The notes beneath the pieces were generated by a model. That model searched no databases. It was not told the DNA's origin and saw only the letters and a program-made list of their open reading frames with translations. A stretch of DNA of 18,129 bases, from positions 1 to 18,129 of the forward strand of contig JBKCOJ010000001.1 in NCBI GenBank assembly GCA_046309815.1, written 5' to 3'. The translations under genes were made by a program, and so were the position numbers. Origin of the DNA: CAITNM01 sp021298215 (GTDB taxonomy: Bacteria > Pseudomonadota > Alphaproteobacteria > Paracaedibacterales > CAITNM01). The first letter of the stretch is position 1. Every line of letters starts with the position of its first letter. This document shows positions 7,836 through 16,030 of this stretch, one piece after another.

Positions 7836-9599
7836 CTACACAATCATTCCATTTACTTGGTGTTCCCATAAAGATTTAAATTTCCCATGATGAAGCTGTA
7901 GCAGTTTTTTGAACGAACCATCTTCAACCACTCGCCCATCTTCAAGCACAACAATACGGTCCATATGTTTAATGGTGGAAAGTCTATGGGCGATTGCGAT
8001 AACTGTTGTGCTGTTTGAGTCAAAAATAGTATTAAGTGAATCTTGAATATCCTTTTCCGTTTCACTATCAAGACTCGATGTTGCTTCATCTATAATTAAA
8101 ATACGTGTATTTTTTAAAAAGGCTTGTGCAATTGCAATACGTTGCCGTTGGCCCCCACTTAATTTGATTCCTCTTTCACCAACAAGTGTTTCATAACCAC
8201 TCTTTTGACTGATGATGAAGTCGTGAATTCTCGCATATTTAGCTGCTTGCTCAATCTCCTCTTGTGTTGCATCTTCTTTCGCATAGCCAATATTTTCACC
8301 GATCGATCTATGAAAAAGAATAACGTCTTGTGGAATGTAGGTAATATTCGATCTCAATGAATCTGAGGTCACATCTGCAATATCTTGATGATCGATAATG
8401 ATTTGCCCCTTATTTGGCTTAAAATTTTTAAGTAAAAGTGATACTAAGGTTGATTTGCCTGCGCCTGAGTGTCCAACAATTCCAACCTTCTGTCCTGATT
8501 TTATGTGCAGATTTAGATTATCCAAAACAAGATTGCTTTCAGAGTAAGAAAACGATAGATCTTTAAAATTAATTTCTCCTTTGCTTACTGAAATTTCAGA
8601 TGCATTAACTTTATCAATGGTGCATTGCTCAACTTCCATAATGCTGTACGCGGCTTTGAATGCGGCAATATCCTCTAAGAAATCTTTAATTTGCATCGTT
8701 GCATTCCAAGAGTTATCCATAAACGCAAAAGTAAGCGCCATAATAAATGCAATATCGCCGAGTGTAATTATTCCTTGATTTCTAAGCTGAATAACATAAA
8801 CAAACAGGGCTATATTAAATATCCAATAGATTATTGCTAAAATAATACTGATAACCAGATCGTATTTATAAAACTTGATAGTTATTGGGTTATGAACATC
8901 TTTATAATAATCCTTAATTTTCTGAATCTCGGCTTTTTTTCGCGCAAACGAAAAAATATTAAAGATATTAGAAACACGATCCGAAACAGTACCAAATAGA
9001 TGGTACCATGATTCCTGTTTCTCTCCTTCTATTTTTGACAGTTTATAGAAAAAATAATAGGCAAGCGGTGCATAAACAAATGTAAAACCCACAATAAACA
9101 AGAAAATATGTAAGTTTGTAAGCGCAAGCGCACACCCAGAAAAAACTGTTATCAAAAAGGGTCTTGATACATGGTGTTCTAGCGCAGCGTGAATTTTATA
9201 GTATTTATCGCCAATGCCTTTGATTTTTGCAACGATTGCACCAGAGAAATTATTTTGAAAATAGGTATAAGGCAAATTAAAACAATGCTCGCATATTTTG
9301 CATAACATACTCTCAAAAATGTAAGGCATCGATTTAAGTTGTGCAATGTTATGAAGGCGCCACGCGATATCTAACATGGCCTGTGCGCTAATAAACACCA
9401 GTATTGGTTTTAGGCTTTGCGTAAATGTTATTTGACCTTCTATTGAGAATAAATCAATAAGCAATTTTACTGCATAATTATAAACAATAGGAAATATTCC
9501 ACTTGCAAAAGGCGCTATCATCATGACGATATAAGCCACTTTGTAAGGCTTTATGACTTGCCAAATGAAGGAAAAAGCAGATGCATTTTGCTTTTTCAT
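7836..9599 (-). CDS. ABC exporter, fused membrane and ATPase domains
   Basis: A 587-residue half-transporter of the MsbA/multidrug exporter type, which works as a dimer in the inner membrane. The N-terminal 320 residues carry about six hydrophobic segments (for example near 22-42, 148-188 and 248-272). The ATPase domain has Walker A GHSGAGKST at 376-384, the Q-loop YIPQD at 421-425, signature LSGGQRQ at 480-486, Walker B ILIIDEA from 500, D-loop SSLD and switch His538 in AHRLST. The substrate cannot be read from the sequence; lipid, peptide or drug export are all possible. GGTGG lies four bases before the ATG. It heads a leftward pair with tpiA and is divergent from ppiD across 163 bases. Confidence 0.93.
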   Translation of the reverse strand: MKKQNASAFSFIWQVIKPYKVAYIVMMIAPFASGIFPIVYNYAVKLLIDLFSIEGQITFTQSLKPILVFISAQAMLDIAWRLHNIAQLKSMPYIFESMLCKICEHCFNLPYTYFQNNFSGAIVAKIKGIGDKYYKIHAALEHHVSRPFLITVFSGCALALTNLHIFLFIVGFTFVYAPLAYYFFYKLSKIEGEKQESWYHLFGTVSDRVSNIFNIFSFARKKAEIQKIKDYYKDVHNPITIKFYKYDLVISIILAIIYWIFNIALFVYVIQLRNQGIITLGDIAFIMALTFAFMDNSWNATMQIKDFLEDIAAFKAAYSIMEVEQCTIDKVNASEISVSKGEINFKDLSFSYSESNLVLDNLNLHIKSGQKVGIVGHSGAGKSTLVSLLLKNFKPNKGQIIIDHQDIADVTSDSLRSNITYIPQDVILFHRSIGENIGYAKEDATQEEIEQAAKYARIHDFIISQKSGYETLVGERGIKLSGGQRQRIAIAQAFLKNTRILIIDEATSSLDSETEKDIQDSLNTIFDSNSTTVIAIAHRLSTIKHMDRIVVLEDGRVVEDGSFKKLLQLHHGKFKSLWEHQVNGMIV

Positions 9600-9762
9600 A
9601 AGCCACCAGTCTAAATGAGCATAGAAAAGGCATTATAATCTAAATTTAGTACTTGAGAAAGTGATGCTTAGCTTGAACTTAAAAGGTCTTTATGCTCAAT
9701 CTTGCCGAATTCACCGATTTTCAGTAGTGTAAAAAAGTTAAAGTTCATAATTTCAGAAGTAT

Positions 9763-11658
9763 ATGTTACAAGTTTTTCGCGATCATGCTCACAAATGGTT
9801 TGTAAAAGTTCTCCTTTCCCTCATTGTGTTAAGTTTTGGAATATGGGGAATTGGTGACGTTATTTATAAGTTCTTTACAAATCGCCCTGTTGTAAAAGTG
9901 GGAAAACATTCTATTTCCCGAGAAGAAGTTGCTCATCACCTACAAAAGGAAGGTGCGCGTATACACGAAATGACTAAAGGGCAAGTGACAGCACAGCAAA
10001 TAAAAGCGCTGGGGGTTCATACAGCCGTTGTTAATCGTCTTGTGAATCAACTTGTACTTACTGATGAGCTTGAACGCTTGAATTTGGGTATATCGGATGA
10101 TCTTTTAAAAGATCAAATTCATTCAATGCCTGCATTCCAAACAGATGGTAGATTTGATGGCAATAAATTTCTAAGCATGCTGCAGCAACAAAGTATGAAT
10201 GAACGCACGTTCTTAAAGGAAGCACGTCATAGCATTTTAAATCAGCAACTGATGTCTAGCATTGTTCTTGGTGCAGGGTTGCCAAAATTCTACCAAGATA
10301 TTTTGCTTGATGCATTAACACGTGAGCGTATTTTTACTCTAGTTGAAATTGATTCATCTAAAATGCATCTAGAGCATGCGGTTACACAAGAACAGCTTGA
10401 AAGTTTTTATGAACAGTACAGAGATAAATACACAACTCCTGAACTCCGCAATATCACCGTTGTTCTGCTTGACGTTAAAGCAATGTGTGAACTGCTAGGC
10501 ATTACAGAAGAGAATGTGCGTAAGGCATATAACACACATAAAGACAATCTAAAATTCCCGGAACGTCGTGATGTCAAGCGCTTAACATATGTTCAGGAAG
10601 ACAAAGCTTTAAAAGCTGGAGCATTGGCTAAAAAGGGAACATCCTTAGCGCAAATTGCTAAAGAAATTCCAGGTGGAGAATTCGAAGAGTCAGGCTTAAT
10701 TGTTAAAGAACAAATGCCTGAATTTGCTTCTAAAGAAGTCTTTTCATTGAAGTCTGGTGAGTGTACAAAAGTGATCCCGACAGGATTTGGTTTCCATCTT
10801 TTTCAAGTAACAAAAATTGAGGCGCCTCGTGTTGCTTCTTTTGATGAAGCAAAGAATGAACTTGAAATTTTGCTCATTCAAGAACAAAAAGCCGGAAAAA
10901 TGGAGGAGATTCGTAGTCAAATAGATGACTCTATTGCCGCAGGTCAAACGCTTAATCAAGTAGCTTCTAAGATGAAACTTAAAGTTAAAACGTTTGAAAA
11001 CATCAACAAAAATGGAATTACTCAAGATGGTAAACCAATATTTGATAAGCCAAACACATTACAAAAGGCAATTATTGAAAAGGCCTTTGTGGTTGAAGAA
11101 GGACTTGATAGCGGATTTGTTGATATTCCTGGGGAAGGTGCTTTCATTCTAAGCGTTACGAAAGTAAGTCCCTCTTACACGCCAAAACTTAATGAAATCG
11201 AAGCGCGGGTGAGAAAAGACTGGGAAAAAGAGCAACGATTTGACCAAGCTTCAAAACTTGCTTCAACAATATCTTCTGAAGCTAAATCTCTTGATTCCTT
11301 AGCAAGTCTTGCTAAAAAGCATGGCTGTATTCTCACAAGCAATCACGTTCTTTCAAGGCTAGACCTCAGCAAGCAAGGGCGAAAATCCGCAGATATTTTG
11401 CCTGCTTCATTAGCTGAGAAAGCTTTTGTATTAACTCCCAATATAGCAACAGCAGGCGCCAATGCAAAAGGTGGCTTTACTGTTGTCATGTTGCAAAAAG
11501 TGGGCGACGTTAAGGTAACAAAAGAGCAGAAAGCAAATATTATGAATAGCATGCGTAATATGGTCCAAGAAGATGTTGCGGCAGCCACAATGAATGCGAT
11601 GAAAGAATTGCACGATATTGAAATCAATCAAGAAATTCTTGCTCAAATGATGGAATAA
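9763..11658 (+). CDS. ppiD: PpiD-like periplasmic peptidyl-prolyl isomerase
   Basis: A 631-residue membrane-anchored folding factor that probably helps proteins leaving the Sec channel. One transmembrane segment near residues 14-36 (VKVLLSLIVLSFGIWGIGDV) leaves a short cytoplasmic N-terminus and a large periplasmic part. A SurA-type chaperone region follows at about 40-200, with GRFDGNKFLSML typical of this family. A parvulin-like domain lies near 265-353 (KFPERRDVKRLTYV through GFGFHLFQVTKI). A second chaperone region makes up the C-terminal part. It opens the operon ppiD-bcp-fumC. The ribosome binding site is weak (AGAAG). Placement near tpiA is familiar in alphaproteobacteria, where the neighbour is often annotated as a SurA N-terminal domain protein. 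Confidence 0.92.
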   Translation: MLQVFRDHAHKWFVKVLLSLIVLSFGIWGIGDVIYKFFTNRPVVKVGKHSISREEVAHHLQKEGARIHEMTKGQVTAQQIKALGVHTAVVNRLVNQLVLTDELERLNLGISDDLLKDQIHSMPAFQTDGRFDGNKFLSMLQQQSMNERTFLKEARHSILNQQLMSSIVLGAGLPKFYQDILLDALTRERIFTLVEIDSSKMHLEHAVTQEQLESFYEQYRDKYTTPELRNITVVLLDVKAMCELLGITEENVRKAYNTHKDNLKFPERRDVKRLTYVQEDKALKAGALAKKGTSLAQIAKEIPGGEFEESGLIVKEQMPEFASKEVFSLKSGECTKVIPTGFGFHLFQVTKIEAPRVASFDEAKNELEILLIQEQKAGKMEEIRSQIDDSIAAGQTLNQVASKMKLKVKTFENINKNGITQDGKPIFDKPNTLQKAIIEKAFVVEEGLDSGFVDIPGEGAFILSVTKVSPSYTPKLNEIEARVRKDWEKEQRFDQASKLASTISSEAKSLDSLASLAKKHGCILTSNHVLSRLDLSKQGRKSADILPASLAEKAFVLTPNIATAGANAKGGFTVVMLQKVGDVKVTKEQKANIMNSMRNMVQEDVAAATMNAMKELHDIEINQEILAQMME

Positions 11659-11688
11659 AACCTTTTTTGTCATCAGGAATAGAATAAA

Positions 11689-12153
11689 ATGATCAACGTT
11701 GGTGATACACTTCCTAATTTTTCTGCTCCAAATCAGGATGGGAAGGTAATATTATCTGAGCAATTAAAAGGGAACTGGACTGTATTATATTTTTACCCAA
11801 AAGATAATACACCTGGCTGCACACAAGAATCTTGTGATTTTCGTGATGCAAATAATCATTTGAAAAAGCTTGGATGCACTATTCTTGGCATCTCAAAAGA
11901 CTCTTCTAAAAGCCACACAAATTTCATTTCAAAATACACGCTACCTTTCGATCTTTTAAGTGATGTAGAAGGAAAAATCTGTGAACTTTTTGGTGTTTGG
12001 GTTGAAAAAAGCATGTATGGAAAAAAGTACTTTGGCATTGAGCGTTCAACGTTTCTTATTAATCCTAAAGGTCAAATAGCGCACATCTGGCGCAAAGTTA
12101 GCGTTAAAGATCATGTGAACGACGTGATAAAAGAGTTAGAAGCAAATTTATGA
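11689..12153 (+). CDS. bcp: Thiol peroxidase of the Bcp/PrxQ type
   Basis: Reduces hydrogen peroxide and organic hydroperoxides in the cytoplasm, using thioredoxin as the usual reductant. The 154-residue length is typical. The active-site stretch TPGCTQESCDF holds peroxidatic Cys44 and resolving Cys49, the C-x4-C spacing of atypical two-cysteine PrxQ enzymes. FYPKDN before it, and GISKDS and ERSTFLINPKG after it, are family features. AGGAA sits about ten bases before the ATG. The stop overlaps the fumC start by four bases (ATGA), showing translational coupling. Confidence 0.95.
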   Translation: MINVGDTLPNFSAPNQDGKVILSEQLKGNWTVLYFYPKDNTPGCTQESCDFRDANNHLKKLGCTILGISKDSSKSHTNFISKYTLPFDLLSDVEGKICELFGVWVEKSMYGKKYFGIERSTFLINPKGQIAHIWRKVSVKDHVNDVIKELEANL

Positions 12154-13529
12154 AAATGCGCACGGAATATGATTCAATGGGAGCGGTCGACGTTCCAGAA
12201 GATGCATATTGGGGTGCGCAAACAGAGCGCTCACGACAAAATTTTAAAATTGGTCGACAAAAAATGTCACCACTTTTTATTAAGGCGTTCGCTATTTTAA
12301 AACGCTCTGCAGCTCAAACAAATTCCTTTCTTGGAAAGCTTGACAGCCCTCTTGAAAAGGCAATTGTTCAAGCATGTGATGAAATTATTGAAGGTAAGTT
12401 TTGTGACCATTTTCCTTTAGTTATTTGGCAAACAGGTTCAGGCACACAAACGAACATGAACCTAAATGAAGTGATTGCTAATCGCGCAAATGAAATCCTA
12501 GGAGAACCTAAGGGCTCAAAAAAGCCAGTCCATCCAAATGATCACGTTAACTATGGACAGTCCTCCAACGATTGTTTTCCAACAGCAATGCATATCGCTA
12601 CGGCATTAGCACTTACCGAGAAACTTAAACCAGCTTTAGAAAAATTCAAGAATACATTACAGAAGAAAACTCAGGAATTTGATAAATATCTCAAGGTCGG
12701 GCGTACCCATTTGCAGGATGCGACACCGATTAAAGTATCTCAGGAATTTTCCGCCTTTGTACAGCAAATTTCTAACAACCTTGATCGTTTGAATAGCGTT
12801 ATGCCTAGAGTTCTGCAACTTGCGCAGGGCGGTACAGCTGTAGGTACAGGTATTAATTGCCCAAAAGATTTTCCTATAGCTTTTGCAAAATCAGTAGCAG
12901 ATTATACCAAACTTCCTTTTGTTACAGCACCGAATAAATTTGAAGCGCTTGCCTCGCACGACACGCTTGTTGAGGTGTCAGGCATGTTAAATGTTATAGC
13001 GGCAAGCTTTATGAAAATTGCTAATGATATTCGCTTTCTCGCTTCGGGTCCTCGTTGCGGTTTGGGCGAATTAAATTTACCTGAGAATGAACCCGGATCA
13101 TCCATTATGCCAGGTAAGGTCAATCCTACCCAGGCCGAAGCCATGACTATGGTTTGTTGCCAAATAATAGGCAATCACACAGCTGTTACCATTGCAGGTA
13201 GCCAAGGGCATTTTCAGCTCAATGTTTTTAAACCAGTTATTATTCACAATATTCTGGAATCAATAAGTTTACTTACAGATGCATCTAAAAGTTTTTGCGA
13301 TAATTGTTTAGAAGGTATGACCGTTAATGAAATGCGATTAAAAGATAATCTTGATAAATCACTAATGTTGGTGACAGCTCTTAATCCCATCATTGGCTAC
13401 GATAACGCGGCAAAAATTGCTAAAAAAGCTCTTGAGGACGATACCACCTTAGCCGATGCAGCTGAACAACTAGGACTGCTAAGCCGTGAAGAATTTTCAA
13501 AACATATTAGGCCAGAGCAGATGGTTTAG
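12150..13529 (+). CDS. fumC: Class II fumarate hydratase
   Basis: Converts fumarate to malate in the TCA cycle; the class II enzyme lacks an iron-sulfur cluster and withstands oxidants, which fits its pairing with bcp. The 459 residues carry all family marks: VDVPEDAYWGAQTERSRQNF at the N-terminus, TGSGTQTNMNLNEV, GQSSNDCFPTAMH, GRTHLQDATP, and the signature GSSIMPGKVNP, whose first serines form the mobile catalytic loop. ATG 12150 overlaps the bcp stop; a second ATG at 12156 is an alternative. It ends eight bases before the convergent gene, with no visible terminator between them. Confidence 0.96.
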   Translation: MKMRTEYDSMGAVDVPEDAYWGAQTERSRQNFKIGRQKMSPLFIKAFAILKRSAAQTNSFLGKLDSPLEKAIVQACDEIIEGKFCDHFPLVIWQTGSGTQTNMNLNEVIANRANEILGEPKGSKKPVHPNDHVNYGQSSNDCFPTAMHIATALALTEKLKPALEKFKNTLQKKTQEFDKYLKVGRTHLQDATPIKVSQEFSAFVQQISNNLDRLNSVMPRVLQLAQGGTAVGTGINCPKDFPIAFAKSVADYTKLPFVTAPNKFEALASHDTLVEVSGMLNVIAASFMKIANDIRFLASGPRCGLGELNLPENEPGSSIMPGKVNPTQAEAMTMVCCQIIGNHTAVTIAGSQGHFQLNVFKPVIIHNILESISLLTDASKSFCDNCLEGMTVNEMRLKDNLDKSLMLVTALNPIIGYDNAAKIAKKALEDDTTLADAAEQLGLLSREEFSKHIRPEQMV

Positions 13530-13537
13530 GTGATTAG

Positions 13538-14500
13538 CTATGCTACTGTCGCTGATGATGGACCTGTGCTATCCGTTGGAGAAGTCGCTATACCAGGCTT
13601 AACTGTGTGTATCAAACAAGCCCATTTACGTTTATTAAAGGGGTTTTCATTAACAAATTCTACTTGAGATTCACTAGTATCAAATCCTATTTTCTTTAAA
13701 CAGTTTCCCATAATAGTGCTGCGTGAAAAAGCATGATAACCCCAAAGGAACATATATCCCATAGGGTCACTTATGATAGATTTCAAAAGAACATTAATCT
13801 TCTTTTGTTGAAGAATATTAAGCGCGTTCTCCATTAATTTTCTTAAGGTATTCACGATGGTTGCTTCATCTGTTGCAAATATTTTTTGAATCAGAGCAAC
13901 AGATTCTAGATATGCTTGCGTAGAAAATAGTGAAAGAGTCTGACTTTTTTCACTGCTACATAAAGCATTATAAATTTGAGAATATTCAGCTATCCCTAAA
14001 ACTAAGGCGAATGGGCTATGCATTTGTATTGCTATTTCTTTTTCCATGGCAAACGCAAAAAACGGATGGTTATCAATTATTAACTGTCCTCCTGGTTCCA
14101 AAATCGCAAAAGCTTTCCTTAAAGCTTCGGTCATGGAATTGGCGATTGTAATATTTGCAACGGTAGTCATTGATGAGGGGGGAAACCATTCAAATATTAC
14201 TGTATTTTGAGAATTTGGAGCGAACAGTTGCGTGGCTGTAAAATCACCTTGTATATGTTCATCTTCCGTAGCACAAAATTGTGTATCTATGCTGACAACT
14301 CGTTGCCCTGGGAATGACGCGCTATAAGTAAAATCAGCATTTTCTTGATCTACAATATCTGAAATGCTTTCAAAAGAAATAGAGCCTGCAGTACGATTGT
14401 TTCCAACAATAACAACTGCGTTTTCGATTTGTTCTTCTGCAGAAAAAATGTTAGAAAATAGAGTAATAAAACAAATAAATACGTGTGATTTTGTCTTCAT
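13538..14500 (-). CDS. Exported protein with methyltransferase-like half, function unknown
   Basis: A 320-residue protein with a signal peptide at residues 1-20 (hydrophobic HVFICFITLFSNIFS, then AEEQ). Inside are segments resembling a Rossmann-fold SAM-dependent methyltransferase: RVVSIDTQ near 67-74, GDF at 85-87, TVIFEWFPPSS near 100-110, ALRKAFAILEPGGQLIIDNH near 126-145, and the terminal pair LKKIGFD and WACLIHTVK. A clear glycine-rich SAM loop is not seen, so it may be divergent or inactive. The tail is Ser/Thr/Pro-rich. Export of such a fold is unusual and suggests an effector or a degenerate enzyme with a new task. It is transcribed alone, convergent with fumC. The fold call is an inference from sequence pattern only. 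Confidence 0.6.
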   Translation of the reverse strand: MKTKSHVFICFITLFSNIFSAEEQIENAVVIVGNNRTAGSISFESISDIVDQENADFTYSASFPGQRVVSIDTQFCATEDEHIQGDFTATQLFAPNSQNTVIFEWFPPSSMTTVANITIANSMTEALRKAFAILEPGGQLIIDNHPFFAFAMEKEIAIQMHSPFALVLGIAEYSQIYNALCSSEKSQTLSLFSTQAYLESVALIQKIFATDEATIVNTLRKLMENALNILQQKKINVLLKSIISDPMGYMFLWGYHAFSRSTIMGNCLKKIGFDTSESQVEFVNENPFNKRKWACLIHTVKPGIATSPTDSTGPSSATVA

Positions 14501-14573
14501 AAATATGTATAAACGATAAAGATTGTCACAATATTCTAAAATGAAAAAATATACAAATCTTTTTTAGAATTAA

Positions 14574-15149
14574 TTATCTTCCGTAACACCAACATGTTGT
14601 AAGGTGATCATTCACCATCCCTATGGCTTGCATATAAGCATAAATGATAGTGGAGCCCACAAATGCCATGCCTCGCTTTTTCAAATCTTTCGATAAAGCA
14701 TTGCTTTCAGGAGTCGTTGCAGGCACCTCTTTAAAATGCTGCCAATGATTAGTTATAGGTCGTCCATTCACAAACGACCAAACATAAGCATCAAAAGACC
14801 TAAACTCTTTTTGAATCTGAAGAAACGCTTGAGCATTTTTTCGCACGCTATATATCTTAAGTCGGTTACGAATGATGTGTGGATTACTGCGCAGTGCCTC
14901 TAATTCATTATCACGCATGCAAGCAATCCGCTCTGCATCAAATCCATGAAAAGCCTCGCGGTAACCACTACGCCTCTTAAGGATTGTTTCCCAGGAAAGA
15001 CCTGCTTGCGCACCTTCAAGAATAAGCATCTCAAATAAATGTTGATCATCATGAGATGGTATGCCCCATTCATGATCATGGTAATGTGCGTAAAATTCTT
15101 TCCCTACTCCATTACCAAAACAGCGAATTTTCTTATGAAGAGAGTTCAT
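14574..15149 (-). CDS. tag: DNA-3-methyladenine glycosylase I
   Basis: Excises 3-methyladenine from alkylated DNA. At 191 residues it has the normal length. Matching features are Cys10 and the HYHDHEWGIP segment (zinc ligands in the family), FEMLILEGAQAGLSW with catalytic Glu45 and stacking Trp53, NPHIIRNRLKI, FVGSTIIYAYMQAIGMVNDH and the final TTCWCYGR, which supplies the other zinc ligands. The usual RCxWC start is changed to RCFGNG, with one extra residue before the His. ATG 15149 has no obvious ribosome binding site. It is a single gene, leftward, divergent from the GrpB-family gene. Confidence 0.95.
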   Translation of the reverse strand: MNSLHKKIRCFGNGVGKEFYAHYHDHEWGIPSHDDQHLFEMLILEGAQAGLSWETILKRRSGYREAFHGFDAERIACMRDNELEALRSNPHIIRNRLKIYSVRKNAQAFLQIQKEFRSFDAYVWSFVNGRPITNHWQHFKEVPATTPESNALSKDLKKRGMAFVGSTIIYAYMQAIGMVNDHLTTCWCYGR

Positions 15150-15189
15150 AAACGATGATCTATTTTTTACGTTCTACACTATAACAATA

Positions 15190-15230
15190 ACAATCTAAGA
15201 TTGTCATTTTTTTATCTATAGGTTTATTAT
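15190..15230 (+). promoter_or_regulatory. Candidate promoter with overlapping palindrome before the GrpB-family gene
   Basis: TTGTCA at 15201-15206 and TATTAT at 15225-15230, spaced by 18 bases, make a fair promoter; the start would lie near 15237, about 65 bases before ATG 15302. The 15-base inverted repeat ACAATCTAAGATTGT at 15190-15204 covers the edge of the -35 box and could be an operator. The loop is too small, and no gene lies upstream on this strand, for a terminator reading. Confidence 0.3.
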
Positions 15231-15301
15231 GTATGATCAAAATTTAAAAAATCAGTGCTGGATGTGGTGTGAATTTTTTATAAAAGTGAGATAGTTAACA
15301 A

Positions 15302-16030
15302 ATGCAAGAAATTATACTGGCTCCTTATAATTCTCAATGGCCAAATCTTTTTGTGCAAGAAGCAGAGATCTTAAAAAATATTTTTAAAGATCTCGTCATT
15401 GCTATCCACCATAAAGGTAGCACCTCCGTGCCCAATCTTATGGCAAAGCCTATTATTGATATCACTATTGAAGTTGAAGATATTGCGCAGGTTTGTAAAT
15501 TAAACCAATTTCTTGCAGCAATTGGATATGATGCACTTGGGGAATATGGAATGCCGCTGAGGCGCTTTTTTATAAAAACAAATCCACAATCTTACAATCT
15601 GCACGTGTGGGATAAAGGGCATGCTGAAATTGCTAAAGACTTACTATTTCGTGATGCGCTTATTCAAAATTCAGAAGTTCGTGCTACGTATGAAAATTTA
15701 AAAAAGAAACTGCGAGACCAATTTCAATTTGATCGTGAGCAATATATTTTCGGTAAGGATCGGCTGATCAAAGAAATATTGCGCGTTGCAGGATACGATG
15801 GTCTGTCGATGGTGCATGTGCTGCTGGATGCAGAAAAGCAAGCATATCAAAACTTTATGAAGGAAGAGCCAATACCAAATAAAAGCCTTGTAGTTTCCCA
15901 AGGCGTTACCTTCATCGGAGCCTTCTCTTTAGATGAGAACGATAATGTTGAACAAAAAAACATCATCTCTTCTCATGAGCAAGTTGAAAAACTTATTGAT
16001 CGTTGGCTTCAAACCAAAAGTTCACAGTAG
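15302..16030 (+). CDS. GrpB family protein with C-terminal extension
   Basis: A 242-residue protein. Residues 1-165 match the GrpB/DUF UPF0157 family, relatives of nucleotidyltransferases: YNSQWPNLFVQEAEILKNIF, then HHKGSTSVPNLMAKPIIDI near 36-54 with the Gly-Ser active-site type motif and Asp, and the paired Arg/His segment of NLHVWDKGHAEI near 99-110. The in-cell reaction is unknown. The family usually ends after the helix FGKDRLIKEIL; here about 75 more residues follow, with a strand-turn pattern (SLVVSQGVTFIGAFSL) that I do not recognise. The gene overlaps the convergent ABC-F gene by nine bases. Confidence 0.85.
   Translation: MQEIILAPYNSQWPNLFVQEAEILKNIFKDLVIAIHHKGSTSVPNLMAKPIIDITIEVEDIAQVCKLNQFLAAIGYDALGEYGMPLRRFFIKTNPQSYNLHVWDKGHAEIAKDLLFRDALIQNSEVRATYENLKKKLRDQFQFDREQYIFGKDRLIKEILRVAGYDGLSMVHVLLDAEKQAYQNFMKEEPIPNKSLVVSQGVTFIGAFSLDENDNVEQKNIISSHEQVEKLIDRWLQTKSSQ

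Noticed and set aside
9634..9649. TATAAT followed by the 10-base palindrome CTAAATTTAG between the ABC exporter gene and ppiD
   Set aside because: No -35 box lies at the proper distance and a 10-base AT-rich palindrome is expected by chance in such sequence.
14533..14570. Inverted repeat ATTCTAAAA / TTTTAGAAT after tag
   Set aside because: Very AT-rich stem with a 20-base loop and no T run at the right place; too weak to call a terminator.
14519..15206. AAGATTGTCA occurring before both the exported-protein gene and the GrpB-family gene
   Set aside because: A ten-base match over this distance is not significant, and positions relative to the genes differ.
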